Positions 1-9,918 of a stretch of DNA of 64,000 nucleotides are shown here, in pieces. The notes beneath the pieces are model-generated. The model was not told the DNA's origin. It worked only from the letters and a program-made list of their open reading frames with translations, and did not search any database. Position 1 is the stretch's first letter, and every line of letters starts with the position of its first letter. Source of the DNA: Bacteroidales bacterium (GTDB lineage Bacteria; Bacteroidota; Bacteroidia; Bacteroidales; WCHB1-69); the NCBI GenBank assembly GCA_016290295.1, contig JAEETJ010000011.1:1-64000 (forward strand), given 5' to 3'. The position numbers and the translations under genes were made by a program.

Positions 1-51
1 CAAATCCCCGCATTTTTCATTAACATCATTATTAACCCATAAATTTTTATT

Positions 52-1335
52 ATGAGCTATCTATTCACATCTGAATCAGTATCTGAAGGACACCCCGATA
101 AGGTGAGTGATCAAATTTCAGACGCTTTGCTCGATTCGTTCCTGGCTCAGGACCCTGAATCAAAAGTGGCTTGCGAAACTTTAGTGACTACCGGTTTGGT
201 GGTTTGCGCAGGTGAGGTTAAAACAAATGGCTATGTGTCCATCGATGATGTGGCACGCAGAGTTATTGCAAAAATCGGCTATACGAAAAGCGATTACCAG
301 TTCGATGCCAAATCGTGTGCGGTGATTTCCGCTATCCATAGCCAGTCGTCCGACATCAACCAAGGGGTTGAGCGACAAAAGAAGGAGGAACAGGGTGCTG
401 GCGACCAAGGCATGATGTTCGGCTATGCCTGCCGTGAAATGCAGAATTTCATGCCAATTACCGTAGAACTTTCCCACATGATTTTGCAGGAGTTAGCTGC
501 CATCAGAAAAGAAGGGAAACAAATGACTTATCTGCGTCCCGATGCAAAATCGCAGGTGACCTTGCAATATGCTGACGATGGCACTCCGGAACGCATCGAT
601 ACCATAGTGGTTTCCACCCAGCACGATGATTTCGCTGAGGAGAAAGCCATGCAGGAAACAATCAAAAAAGACATCGAAAACATTCTGCTACCTCGTGTTA
701 TCAAAGAATGTCCAGAAAGCGTAAAAGCTTTATTCAAAGATGATTATAAGCTCTATGTAAATCCTACGGGCAAATTTGTTATTGGTGGTCCACATGGCGA
801 CACTGGCGTAACTGGCCGTAAGATTATTGTGGATACATACGGTGGTCACGGAGCCCATGGTGGTGGTGCTTTTTCAGGAAAAGATCCTTCAAAAGTGGAC
901 CGTTCAGCCGCATACGCAGCTCGTCATATCGCAAAAAACATGGTGGCTGCCGGTTTGTGTGACAAAGTATTAGTGCAGGTGGCTTACGCAATTGGGATGG
1001 CAGAACCAGTCGGACTGTTTGTGAACACATACGGAACCGCCAAAGTGCAGTTGAGCGACGGCGAGATTGCCACTAAAATCAAGGAAATCATCCCTATGCG
1101 CCCCTACGACATCATTGAACGTTTCCAATTGAAAAACCCTATTTATGAGAGAACTGCCTCATACGGACATTTCGGCCGCGACAGTTATGAGGAAGAAGTG
1201 GAAGTGGGTTATAAAGACAAGGATACTTATACCCGAGTGGTTGATGGCAAAGAAAAAACATTCAAAAAAGTACTATTTTTCGGCTGGGAGCGTTTGGATT
1301 ATGTGGAAGCCATAAAAAAAGCATTTAAACTCTAA
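52..1335 (+). CDS. metK: S-adenosylmethionine synthetase
   Basis: This cytosolic enzyme makes S-adenosylmethionine from methionine and ATP. The sequence shows the N-terminal SEGHPDK motif (residues 11-17), the GAGDQG signature (115-120) and the flexible-loop motif GGGAFSGKD (270-278), in the expected order for MetK. At 427 residues it is longer than the roughly 384-residue E. coli protein. The extra length includes the stretch around residues 150-215, a pattern I associate with Bacteroidota MetK. The ATG at 52 immediately precedes the conserved N-terminus. A serine hydrolase gene begins 3 bases after the stop, so the two are probably cotranscribed, although no shared pathway is apparent. Identification is firm. 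Confidence 0.97.
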   Translation: MSYLFTSESVSEGHPDKVSDQISDALLDSFLAQDPESKVACETLVTTGLVVCAGEVKTNGYVSIDDVARRVIAKIGYTKSDYQFDAKSCAVISAIHSQSSDINQGVERQKKEEQGAGDQGMMFGYACREMQNFMPITVELSHMILQELAAIRKEGKQMTYLRPDAKSQVTLQYADDGTPERIDTIVVSTQHDDFAEEKAMQETIKKDIENILLPRVIKECPESVKALFKDDYKLYVNPTGKFVIGGPHGDTGVTGRKIIVDTYGGHGAHGGGAFSGKDPSKVDRSAAYAARHIAKNMVAAGLCDKVLVQVAYAIGMAEPVGLFVNTYGTAKVQLSDGEIATKIKEIIPMRPYDIIERFQLKNPIYERTASYGHFGRDSYEEEVEVGYKDKDTYTRVVDGKEKTFKKVLFFGWERLDYVEAIKKAFKL

Positions 1336-1338
1336 AGA

Positions 1339-2550
1339 ATGAAGCGGATATCTTTGTGTTTGTTTTTCTGCCTTTTTTCGGCGATTTTAGCGGCTCAGAC
1401 TGTAAGAGTGGAAAGAGGTGCGAAAAAAATAAAAGAACTCACCACGGCGGAAATAAACACCATTTTTGACCGTGCCAATCCTCAGTTGAAAGTGAAGGCC
1501 ATACAAGAAATGGCCGAACAAATGAGTCAGACTTTAAACGGAACCATTCTTATTGCTTTGGATGACAAGGTAATTGTTAGAAAAACATACGGTTACGCTC
1601 GTTTATACCAAAAGGGCAAGGACTTGAACGGCATGACTATTTCGCAACTTAGTGCGGCGCGTGGCAAGGCGGAAAATAAGCTGACCAATACCACTCCATA
1701 CGAATTGGCCTCTATTTCCAAGCAATTCACGGCAGCGGCCATCCTGAAGCTGGTGGCCGCTGGCAAAATGAAGTTGACGGATAATTTGTCGAAATATTAC
1801 CCGAATAACCCGTATGCGGGTATCACTATCCATCATTTGCTCTGTCACACTTCTGGATTGCCGGAATATTTCGATTTTCCTGAGGAGATATGGGGAACAG
1901 AAGGTTTTACTACCAATGAACAGGCTATACAGAAAGTCTTTTCACGGCGTGAGAAGATTTATTTCAAGCCAGGCATGAGGTATAAATACACCAATACCAA
2001 TTATTTGCTATTGGCGGATATTGTGGCCAAGGTTTCGGGAGTGAAGTTCGAGAAATTTGTGGAGGACAGCATCATCAAGCCAGTGGGAATGATGAACACC
2101 TTTTATGTCACGCAGAAAAACGAGCACAAAGATATCTTTTTTCCACGAGGACATCTGAAATCGGGTGAGGAAGTGGCTATTGAGCCGCTCGATGGCACTT
2201 TTGGCGACAAAGGCTTATACTCATGTCCCGAGGCCTTGATGAAGTGGAAAATCGCCTTTTTCAACGAATATTCGGTGCTTCCGAAAGACTTGGTAGAAAA
2301 GGCCTCGTCGCCTCAGAATAATTTGATAACAGGTGAAGCTCCATCAGAGCTGTACGGCTATGGATTTCATTTGGAAGAGAATCCTTATTATGGAAAATTG
2401 GTTTATCATGGTGGCCTGTGGCATGGCTTCCACCACATCATGGTTTACCGCCCGTCGGATAATATGCTGTTTATTTGCCTCAGCAATTACCGCAATCGCG
2501 CCCACGTCGGCAAAAGCACGGTAATCCTGAATATTTTGGATGGAGTGTGA
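1339..2550 (+). CDS. Exported serine hydrolase, beta-lactamase/PBP4*-like family
   Basis: This is a class C beta-lactamase-fold serine hydrolase with a cleavable signal peptide (residues 1 to about 19, ending AILAAQ). It has the three active-site motifs of the family: SISK at 125-128 with the nucleophilic serine, YTN at 217-219, and HGG at 357-359 in place of KTG. HGG suits esterase or D-aminopeptidase/transpeptidase-like members better than true beta-lactamases, so the substrate cannot be told. It is 403 residues long and lies 3 bases after metK. A 7-nt-period repeat array separates it from the convergent outer-membrane gene. The family is secure; the physiological substrate is unknown. Confidence 0.85.
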   Translation: MKRISLCLFFCLFSAILAAQTVRVERGAKKIKELTTAEINTIFDRANPQLKVKAIQEMAEQMSQTLNGTILIALDDKVIVRKTYGYARLYQKGKDLNGMTISQLSAARGKAENKLTNTTPYELASISKQFTAAAILKLVAAGKMKLTDNLSKYYPNNPYAGITIHHLLCHTSGLPEYFDFPEEIWGTEGFTTNEQAIQKVFSRREKIYFKPGMRYKYTNTNYLLLADIVAKVSGVKFEKFVEDSIIKPVGMMNTFYVTQKNEHKDIFFPRGHLKSGEEVAIEPLDGTFGDKGLYSCPEALMKWKIAFFNEYSVLPKDLVEKASSPQNNLITGEAPSELYGYGFHLEENPYYGKLVYHGGLWHGFHHIMVYRPSDNMLFICLSNYRNRAHVGKSTVILNILDGV

Positions 2551-2552
2551 TA

Positions 2553-2585
2553 GGGGTCAGGGGTTAGTGATTAGGGGTTAGTAGT
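2553..2585. repeat. Degenerate heptanucleotide array between convergent genes
   Basis: The whole gap between the convergent genes reads in 7-nt steps: GGGGTCA, GGGGTTA, GTGATTA, GGGGTTA, then GTAGTTT running into the stop codon of the minus-strand gene. It has the same period as the arrays in the RHS island but a different unit. It resembles the short tandem repeats seen in intergenic DNA of many Bacteroidota. Its function is unknown. Confidence 0.6.
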
Positions 2586-3194
2586 TTAAAATCGATGTTC
2601 ATATCCAATATTTAACATTACGGAATAACGGGGTATGTCATGGTGTAAACGTGGGGCGTGTCCTTCGTAATATAGATAGTCGAACCCTTCAAAAAGGGCC
2701 CCATGTAACCCTATGGTTAACAAGTCTTTTGAGCTTAAGTTAATACGTCCACCTAAACCTAAGGTACTTCCGATATTAAAAATTTCTTTGGCATTGGCAG
2801 CCACCCATGTATTTACTCCAAAACCCAAAAAAATACCACCTCTTACGTAAAAATGCGAAAGATGGAATTCCATCTCAACAGGAATCAAAATATTCCGGAT
2901 GGCAATATCTCGTGGAATGGTAAAATAATCCTCATACCGTATGCCAGCGGCAACACCCCAAAGACGATGAAAATCGTATCGCATACCAACACCTGTGCCC
3001 ACACCAGGATACAAATCGGAAACAGCAGGATATTTGCAGAAGCCTCCCCCCACATTGGCAGTGATACTGAATCCTTTATGAAAATCAGTTGTATTGCTTG
3101 AATTTTGTGAGAATACAGGTGACACAGCCAGAATAAAGGTAATAATCAAAACAATGTGTAAAACACAGATATTTACAATATTAAACCGTTTCAT
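2586..3194 (-). CDS. Outer-membrane beta-barrel protein (about 200 aa)
   Basis: This 202-residue protein has a signal peptide (hydrophobic residues about 8-28, ending SPVFSQ). The body is Gly/aromatic-rich with alternating hydrophobicity, and it ends in phenylalanine (YEHRF), as outer-membrane barrels usually do. Segments such as GMRYDFHRLWGVAAGIRY and LHGALFEGFDYLYYEG look like transmembrane beta strands. It resembles the small OmpA-like or PorT-like barrels common in Bacteroidota, but I cannot assign a specific role. It is the last gene of a long minus-strand series and starts 26 bases after purL. Confidence 0.65.
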   Translation of the reverse strand: MKRFNIVNICVLHIVLIITFILAVSPVFSQNSSNTTDFHKGFSITANVGGGFCKYPAVSDLYPGVGTGVGMRYDFHRLWGVAAGIRYEDYFTIPRDIAIRNILIPVEMEFHLSHFYVRGGIFLGFGVNTWVAANAKEIFNIGSTLGLGGRINLSSKDLLTIGLHGALFEGFDYLYYEGHAPRLHHDIPRYSVMLNIGYEHRF

Positions 3195-3215
3195 AAGAAT
3201 ATAATTAAATCCCTT

Positions 3216-3244
3216 GCTAATTAGCTAATTCCATTAGCACATTG
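3216..3244. repeat. Octanucleotide-period repeat overlapping the purL stop codon
   Basis: The plus strand reads GCTAATTA, GCTAATTC, CATTAGCA, CATTG in 8-nt steps. This belongs to the same family as the array at 36354-36385, sharing CATTAGCACATT. The TAA stop of purL (3221-3223, minus strand) lies inside it, so the last residues of PurL are encoded by repeat DNA. Confidence 0.5.
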
Positions 3245-6200
3245 AAAGTATTTCACCGCATTGCTGAAAATATCCTGCGTCTTGTTGCCTGGGATGTTCT
3301 TGTACAGGTTCTCTCCCTTACGTTCGCTGTGGCCCATTTTGCCGAGGATGCGTCCGCAGTCAGACACGATACCCTCGATGGCATAGCTAGAGCCGTTGGG
3401 ATTGTCATACTTGTTCATGCTGGCATGTCCTTCGAAATCACAGTATTGGAAGGCCACTTGTCCGTTGGCGAACAGATCCTGCGCCATCTTTTCCGATACC
3501 ACAAATTTTCCTTCGCCATGGCTGATGGCCACACGGTGAACCTCGCCTTCTTTGAAAGAGCTGAGCCAGGGTGAATGGTTGGAAGCCACTACCGTCTTGG
3601 TGATGTGCGACAGGTGGCGGTTGATGTCGTTTCGGTACAGGGTGGGAGAGTCTGCCGTCACTTGGCCGATCTTGCCGTAAGGCAGCAGTCCTGATTTCAC
3701 CAATGCTTGGAAACCGTTGCAAATACCCAAAATCAGGCAGTCGCGATCTAACAGTTTTTCGATGGCTGCCTTGACTTTTTCGTTGTTCAGCACATTGGCA
3801 ATAAACTTGCCGCTGCCGTCGGGCTCGTCACCGGAGCTGAAACCGCCGCACAGTGCCAAAATATGAGCATTGTCAATCAATTTCGTCAATTCATCAATTG
3901 AGTCGTTGATTTCTTTTTCATTCAAATTGCGGAAAACAAAAATCTCGGGTTCTGCACCGGCATCCTGGAAGGCCTTGGCAGTGTCGTAATCGCAGTTACT
4001 GCCCGGAAATACAGGAATAACCACCTTCACCTTGTCGGTTTTGGGCGGATGCAGCTCGTGGCGTACTACCTTGGCATTCTGGGCTTCCACTTTGGGCATG
4101 TTTTCACTCTTGATTTTCACTTCGGGATAGATGGCCTCGTAGGTGCCACGCCATGCAGCCAAACATTTCGCCTTGTCAATTTCTGTGCCATTAATGATGA
4201 ATTTATCGTTTACACAGCCTAATTCAACCGCATATTCAAAATCCAAATTTTCAGTACTTTCCACCACAAAACTGCCATAGCCATAGTCGAATACAGGCAA
4301 GTCGGTGTGAATGTCAAAGCCCAAGTCGTTGCCAAAACTCATCTTGCACAAAGCCTCTATCATACCACCGAATTGCAAGGTATAACAAGAAATAATCTTG
4401 CCTGCATGAATCTGCTCATGCACATAGTCGAAAATTTGTTTCACCCGATCGACGGAAGGTCTGTGGTTATCATCTATCACATTGTTAATGAAATAAATAT
4501 GATTTCCTTTTTGCTTGAATTCCGGTGAAATCACTTTGTCGGCTTTTTCGGTGACGATGCCGAAAGACACCAAGGTCGGAGGTACATTCAGATTCTTGAA
4601 GGTACCACTCATAGAGTCCTTGCCACCAATGGAAGGCAAATGGAAAGCATTTTGCATGTAAATGGCTCCCAGCAAAGCGGAGAAGGGTTTTCCCCATTTG
4701 GTGGTGTCTTTGCCTAATTTCTCGAAATATTCCTGGAAGGTAAAGCGGATTTTCTTGTAATCGCCGCCCACAGCAACGATTTTGGCCATAGATTCCAGCA
4801 CAGCATACATCGCTCCGTGGAAGGGCGAAAATGAAGCAATATAGGGGTTATAACCAAAGGCCAAGATACTGGCAGTATTGGTATGGCCATGCAGCACAGG
4901 CAGTTTTTGCACACCAGCCTGGCTTTCGGTCAGCTGGTGCTTGCCACCGAAGGGCATCAGCACCGTAGAAGCGCCGATGGTAGAGTCGAACATTTCTATC
5001 AGTCCCTTTTGCGAGGCCACATTGGGCGAAGCCAAGTGTTTGGCTACGTTTTCGGTGGTAATGGCCTGGTTGGCACTTGCCTCCGGAACTCTCATCGGAA
5101 ATTCACCTTCAATCTTGGGAATCACCACATCGGTTTTCTGGCGGTAGCCGTTGGTATTGATGAAATCACGGGATAAATCCACAATGTTTTTGCCTCTCCA
5201 TTGGATGGTAAGTCTGTTATTGTCAGTTACTTTGGCAATAATGGTGGCCTCAATATTTTCCTGACGGCAGTATTCGAAGAATTGATCCACATCTTTCGGA
5301 TCCACCACCACGCTCATACGCTCTTGCGATTCGCTGATAGCCAATTCGGTACCATTCAGGCCTTTGTATTTAGTCTTGACAGCATCCAGGTTGATGAGCA
5401 GTCCGTCGGCCAACTCACCGATGGCCACGCTCACGCCGCCTGCGCCGAAGTCGTTGGATTTCTTGATTAGACGGGTAACTTCGGGCTTGCGGAACAAGTG
5501 TTGAATTTTGCGTTCTTCGGGAGCATTACCCTTTTGTACCTCAGCAGCGCAGACTTCCAATGAAGTCTCAGTATGCTCTTTGGAAGAACCGGTAGCACCA
5601 CCGATACCATCGCGGCCGGTACGACCACCGAACATGATGATGATGTCGCCGGGTTGAGGTTGCTCGCGTCTTACACCCTCAACGGGAACCGCACCTACCA
5701 CCGCACCGATTTCCAAACGTTTAGCCTTGTAGCCTTCGTGATAGATTTCACGCACATGGGTGGTGGCCAAGCCAATCTGGTTGCCGTAGGAGGAATAGCC
5801 GGCAGCGGCACTCTTGGAAATAACTCGCTGTGGCAGCTTGCCTTCCATGGTCTGGCTAACGGGTTCGTTGATATTGGCCGCACCAGTGACACGCATGGCC
5901 TGGTACACATAGCTTCTGCCGCTCAACGGGTCGCGGATGGCGCCACCCACACAGGTAGCTGCCCCACCGAAAGGCTCGATTTCTGTGGGATGGTTATGCG
6001 TTTCATTTTTGAACATCAGCAGCCATTTTTCGATCTTACCATCGACATCCACATCTACATAGACACTGCAAGCGTTGTTTTCCTCCGAAACCTCCATGTC
6101 GTCGAGGTTGCCGAGTTTACGCTCGTTTTTACCACAGATGGTAGCCATGTCCATCAAGGTGATGGGTTTGCGGCCGCCATGCACATTATTTCGGATTTGA

Positions 6201-6964
6201 ATATACTGATAAAACGCTTCTTGCAGCTGGTCGTTGAAGGTGCTGGGTGTGAAGGTGATGTTGTCCAACTGGGTTTCGAATGTGGTATGACGGCAGTGGT
6301 CGCTCCAGTAGGTGTCTAACATCTTGATTTCCGTCTCCGTAGGATTTCTTTTTTCTTCAGTTTGGAAATAATGTTGAATGAGCAGGATATCCTCGAAAGA
6401 CATGGCCAAGGAAAGTTTCTTTCTGAAAGCATCCAATTCCTCGGCAGTCATATCGTTGAAAGTGTCGAAAACCTCCACATCGGCCACAGTCACATTTTCG
6501 GAATCATCCAAAACGGACATATCTTTTTCTCTGGCCTCTACTTCATTGATACAGTGCTTTTTAATCTTGATTATGTCTTGTGCAGACAGTTGGCCATCCA
6601 TGACGATGAGCTTGCCGCTACGGATGGTGGCTTTGGTTTTGGGATTAATCAATTGGAGGCACTGCATGGCGCTGTCGGCTCGCTGGTCAAACTGGCCAGG
6701 CAGGAATTCCACAGCGAAATAGGTCAACCCGTCCAACGGGAATTCGGTGTATACCTCATCGGTAACAGGTTCCGAGAAGACGGCTTTTTTGGCCTTTTCT
6801 AACAAATCTTCTTCGATACCGAAAATATCATACACTACGATAAGACGTAATGCATTGATATTCAATTCTAAATTATGGTTCAGATCATCCAACAGATCTT
6901 GGGCTTCCACTTGGAAACCTGCTTTTTTCTCAACGAACAGTCGAGCATTAAGTGTTTTATTCAT
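3221..6964 (-). CDS. purL: Phosphoribosylformylglycinamidine synthase (single-chain PurL)
   Basis: This enzyme performs step 4 of purine synthesis, converting FGAR, glutamine and ATP to FGAM. At 1247 residues it is the large single-polypeptide form rather than the PurS/PurQ/PurL complex. Visible are the linker motif DTYWSDHCRHTTF, the ATP/substrate loop FKNETHNHPTEIEPFGG, and a C-terminal class I glutamine amidotransferase domain. That domain carries the nucleophile in GICNGFQ (Cys1082) and the His-Glu pair in GHSER (His1212, Glu1214). The C-terminal tail after KYF is encoded by an 8-nt-period repeat, probably a late addition. It follows the pseudouridine synthase gene by 23 bases. The other purine gene in the window is purB at 59779. 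Confidence 0.97.
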   Translation of the reverse strand: MNKTLNARLFVEKKAGFQVEAQDLLDDLNHNLELNINALRLIVVYDIFGIEEDLLEKAKKAVFSEPVTDEVYTEFPLDGLTYFAVEFLPGQFDQRADSAMQCLQLINPKTKATIRSGKLIVMDGQLSAQDIIKIKKHCINEVEAREKDMSVLDDSENVTVADVEVFDTFNDMTAEELDAFRKKLSLAMSFEDILLIQHYFQTEEKRNPTETEIKMLDTYWSDHCRHTTFETQLDNITFTPSTFNDQLQEAFYQYIQIRNNVHGGRKPITLMDMATICGKNERKLGNLDDMEVSEENNACSVYVDVDVDGKIEKWLLMFKNETHNHPTEIEPFGGAATCVGGAIRDPLSGRSYVYQAMRVTGAANINEPVSQTMEGKLPQRVISKSAAAGYSSYGNQIGLATTHVREIYHEGYKAKRLEIGAVVGAVPVEGVRREQPQPGDIIIMFGGRTGRDGIGGATGSSKEHTETSLEVCAAEVQKGNAPEERKIQHLFRKPEVTRLIKKSNDFGAGGVSVAIGELADGLLINLDAVKTKYKGLNGTELAISESQERMSVVVDPKDVDQFFEYCRQENIEATIIAKVTDNNRLTIQWRGKNIVDLSRDFINTNGYRQKTDVVIPKIEGEFPMRVPEASANQAITTENVAKHLASPNVASQKGLIEMFDSTIGASTVLMPFGGKHQLTESQAGVQKLPVLHGHTNTASILAFGYNPYIASFSPFHGAMYAVLESMAKIVAVGGDYKKIRFTFQEYFEKLGKDTTKWGKPFSALLGAIYMQNAFHLPSIGGKDSMSGTFKNLNVPPTLVSFGIVTEKADKVISPEFKQKGNHIYFINNVIDDNHRPSVDRVKQIFDYVHEQIHAGKIISCYTLQFGGMIEALCKMSFGNDLGFDIHTDLPVFDYGYGSFVVESTENLDFEYAVELGCVNDKFIINGTEIDKAKCLAAWRGTYEAIYPEVKIKSENMPKVEAQNAKVVRHELHPPKTDKVKVVIPVFPGSNCDYDTAKAFQDAGAEPEIFVFRNLNEKEINDSIDELTKLIDNAHILALCGGFSSGDEPDGSGKFIANVLNNEKVKAAIEKLLDRDCLILGICNGFQALVKSGLLPYGKIGQVTADSPTLYRNDINRHLSHITKTVVASNHSPWLSSFKEGEVHRVAISHGEGKFVVSEKMAQDLFANGQVAFQYCDFEGHASMNKYDNPNGSSYAIEGIVSDCGRILGKMGHSERKGENLYKNIPGNKTQDIFSNAVKYFQCANGIS

Positions 6965-6987
6965 AATGAATTAAAAGTAAAACAGAG

Positions 6988-8145
6988 TTATTTTACAGTC
7001 ATTTTCAAGATATTGATTTCGGCCTGGGTAAGGAAACGCCATTTGCCACGAGGCAGGTCTTTCTTGGTCAGACCGGCAAAAATCACACGGTCGAGTTTCA
7101 CTACTTCATAACCCAAAAATTCAAAAATTCTTCTCACGATTCTGTTTTTTCCAGAGTGAATGGTGATGCCGATGACTTTCTTGCTGTCATCTACGTATTC
7201 CACTTCATCGGGAGTGATGATACCATCCTCCAGCTCAATGCCGTTGCGCAGGGCGCACATATCGATATTGGCGAACTTTTTATTCAGCTCCGCGGAATAG
7301 GTTTTTTGAATGCCATGTTTGGGATGAGTCAGCTTTTTGGTCATGTCCCCGTCATTGGTGAAAAGCAGCAAACCTGTAGTGTTTTTGTCCAATCGTCCAA
7401 CGGGATAAATGCGTTCTTTGCAGGCACCGCGTACCAAATCCATCACGTTCTTGCGGCCTCTTTCGTCGTCGGTAGTGGTGATGTAATCTTTGGGTTTGTT
7501 CAGCAGCAGGTACACGGGTTTTTCATTCTGCAGGACATGGTCGCCATAGCGAACCACATCGGTGGGGCGGACTTTGTAGCCCAATTCGGTCACTATCTCA
7601 TCGTTCACGCTGATAGCGCCGGTAGTAATGAGCACATCGGCCTCACGGCGTGAGCAAATGCCAGCATTGGCGATGTATTTGTTCAAACGCACAAGGCCTT
7701 GGTTTTCATTGTCGGTTAACGACAGCACTTTTTGCTTTTGCGGAGAAACGCGACCTTCCCTTTGTCTGCGAGCCACGATTTCGCTGAGAATCTCTGACTC
7801 GGCGGTCACATCCCTGCGTTTTTTGCGGGGAGCGGCCTCGGTATCCTTAGCTTTGAAAGCGGGTTTTTCATTCCGTTTGGCCCCGAATTTTCTGGTGCCG
7901 GTAAATTTTCTGCCGCCTTCTTCCTCTTTGGGCTTGGAGAAGGTTCTTTTGGTTTTTGGAGCTTTGTCGTTGGTGCTTGTCTTGGAGCGGAAAGAGCGTT
8001 TTACCTCCTTTTCCTCCTTGACATTTTTTTCAGCGGGTTTCCGACGACTTCTGGTAGCCGGTTTTTCCGTTTTGGCAGTGCTTTTGGTGCCTCTTTTGGC
8101 ACCAAATTGACGTGTTTTGGGTTTATCGCCCCTGTTTTCTTCCAT
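6988..8145 (-). CDS. RluB/RsuA-family pseudouridine synthase with a basic N-terminal extension
   Basis: This protein modifies rRNA uridine to pseudouridine. It has an S4 RNA-binding domain (about 152-198, starting VRLNKYIANAGICSRREAD) and the RsuA/RluB catalytic domain with GRLDKNTTG at 250-258, where Asp253 is the expected nucleophile. The first roughly 140 residues form a Lys/Arg/Ser/Thr-rich low-complexity tail, likely disordered and RNA-binding. Such tails are common on Bacteroidota members. The target nucleotide (23S site as in RluB, or RluE/RluF-like) cannot be read from sequence. It lies 21 bases downstream of the C69 peptidase and upstream of purL on the same strand. Confidence 0.88.
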   Translation of the reverse strand: MEENRGDKPKTRQFGAKRGTKSTAKTEKPATRSRRKPAEKNVKEEKEVKRSFRSKTSTNDKAPKTKRTFSKPKEEEGGRKFTGTRKFGAKRNEKPAFKAKDTEAAPRKKRRDVTAESEILSEIVARRQREGRVSPQKQKVLSLTDNENQGLVRLNKYIANAGICSRREADVLITTGAISVNDEIVTELGYKVRPTDVVRYGDHVLQNEKPVYLLLNKPKDYITTTDDERGRKNVMDLVRGACKERIYPVGRLDKNTTGLLLFTNDGDMTKKLTHPKHGIQKTYSAELNKKFANIDMCALRNGIELEDGIITPDEVEYVDDSKKVIGITIHSGKNRIVRRIFEFLGYEVVKLDRVIFAGLTKKDLPRGKWRFLTQAEINILKMTVK

Positions 8146-8166
8146 AGATTCTAAGTCAGTAGCAGA

Positions 8167-9906
8167 TTATTTATGTTGAATATTTTTTCCACAATCATCA
8201 ACGATGATTTTGTACCATTTGTCAGGATAATTAGGATGCTCCGGTGATTCACACTGTGGCATTCTGGTGTTGGTTTTGGCAAATTTGCCATTCTTTTCCA
8301 CCTTGACATTACCGTCGTTGTATTTTACCAGCAAATACTCGAAAAGATGATTCCATGCATTGCAAACCTCTTGGGTACAGCGGGTGGAGATGTCATTGAT
8401 GCGTTTCTGGGCTTTGGCGGGGTCATTTTTGAAGAGTTCCACCATTTCTTTTTCCATCTCGCGGATGTTCTTAACAGCTCCGAATTCATACTTGTGCTGT
8501 TGTTCGTTCACATGCTTGATCATGTCGCTGTAACGAGTGTAAACCAGTTGGCTCACCTTGGTGAAAATCCAAAAAGCGGCGGTGGAAGAGTAATCTACCA
8601 TAGAGCCGTTACCTTCACGAACAGCTTCAGGAATTTCGGTGATACCGCAGAACATGGGGATATAGCAGCTGCTGGCAGCGTCGTCAACACCGAACCAAAA
8701 AATACCACCAAACTTATCGGGCAGCCAGCTACGAGCTTGGGCTACAAAAGAGAAGCCGGTTTGCTGGGTAGCAGTAGCGCGTTCATGGATGTATTCTTTG
8801 CCATTGTATTCCCAAGTCATGGGGCGCCAGCGATAAGGGCATGCAAAAGGACCAGCACCGATATCCTGGGTCATGTCCATGGAAGTGCCTTCAAAATGGT
8901 CACGCATCAGCTGCATCACATCGGTCACATCAACTTTTTGGGCAGGTTTGATCCATAAGGGGAAGCGGTGGCTCAAGTTGTCACCACGGGCATAATCCTC
9001 ATACTGGGCCATCAAGTCAGGATTGCAACGATAGAAAGCAGCCCACACGCGGGATTCACAGAAGCGGGCGGCTTCGAAATCAACGGGGGCGTAAGCGTCG
9101 CAGAAACTAAATTGTGCGTCTGGAGCTTTGGGGTCATAGTAACCTTTCAGCTTGGCGAAAGAAATCACATCGGCAGCATAAACGGTTTCTACATCTGGAT
9201 TGAAAATCATCTTGTCAATATCCTTGTTGGTGATGGAAGTTTTGCCATCTCTCAAGGGAAAAGTGGTGATACGGGCTTGGTTGGCATGACCACTGATATA
9301 ACCGTCAGGAATACGGCGAGCCACCCAAACCGCACCATTGGACCAGCCTTTGACCAGTTTGCCCTTAGCGTCTCTCATTTCAGGACCCTTGCCGATGATT
9401 TCAAAAATCCAGGCCTCATTCGGGTCGATGATGGAGAAAGATTCTCCTTCACTGCAATAGCCGTAGGATTCAATCAGGAAATTCAATACCTTGATAGCCT
9501 CACGGGCATTCTTGGCACGCTGTAAGGTAATGTAAATCAGTGAACCATAATCAATTAAACCAGGAGTATGCCACAATTCCTCACGGCCACCGTAAGTGGT
9601 TTCACCAATACACAACTGGTGTTCATTCATATTGCCCACCACAGAATAGGTATGAAGAACTTGGGGAATCTGTCCCAATAATTTACCTGTATCCCATTCT
9701 ATCACATCCATCAAAGTTCCTAATGGATAGTCCGCAGCGGGACGGTAATATAGTTCGCCGTACAGCGAGTGGGAGTCGGCGGCATAGGAAACCATGACAG
9801 AACCATCTTTGCTGGCTCCTTTGGTGATGATGAAGTTAGTGCAGGCCATGGCCTGAAAACCGGCCATCAGCAAGAAGGCCGCAATAATGACTATAATCTT
9901 TTTCAT
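8167..9906 (-). CDS. Secreted C69-family dipeptidase (PepD-like)
   Basis: This is an N-terminal-nucleophile dipeptidase of peptidase family C69. A signal peptide (MKKIIVIIAAFLLMAGFQAMA) is followed directly by CTNFIITKGAS, so removal of the leader would expose the catalytic cysteine (Cys22). I place the start at the ATG at 9906. A TTG two codons upstream is possible but lacks support, and the ATG begins a normal leader. The 579-residue length and repeated W/Y-rich segments are typical of Bacteroidota members, which act in the periplasm or at the surface on dipeptides. It lies 12 bases downstream of the universal stress protein gene. Confidence 0.9.
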   Translation of the reverse strand: MKKIIVIIAAFLLMAGFQAMACTNFIITKGASKDGSVMVSYAADSHSLYGELYYRPAADYPLGTLMDVIEWDTGKLLGQIPQVLHTYSVVGNMNEHQLCIGETTYGGREELWHTPGLIDYGSLIYITLQRAKNAREAIKVLNFLIESYGYCSEGESFSIIDPNEAWIFEIIGKGPEMRDAKGKLVKGWSNGAVWVARRIPDGYISGHANQARITTFPLRDGKTSITNKDIDKMIFNPDVETVYAADVISFAKLKGYYDPKAPDAQFSFCDAYAPVDFEAARFCESRVWAAFYRCNPDLMAQYEDYARGDNLSHRFPLWIKPAQKVDVTDVMQLMRDHFEGTSMDMTQDIGAGPFACPYRWRPMTWEYNGKEYIHERATATQQTGFSFVAQARSWLPDKFGGIFWFGVDDAASSCYIPMFCGITEIPEAVREGNGSMVDYSSTAAFWIFTKVSQLVYTRYSDMIKHVNEQQHKYEFGAVKNIREMEKEMVELFKNDPAKAQKRINDISTRCTQEVCNAWNHLFEYLLVKYNDGNVKVEKNGKFAKTNTRMPQCESPEHPNYPDKWYKIIVDDCGKNIQHK

Positions 9907-9918
9907 ATTCAATGAAAC

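Noticed and set aside
5573..6319. Plus-strand 248-residue open frame
   Set aside because: It lies wholly antisense to purL, has low-complexity reverse-codon composition and no recognisable domain. Long antisense frames arise easily in this codon use.
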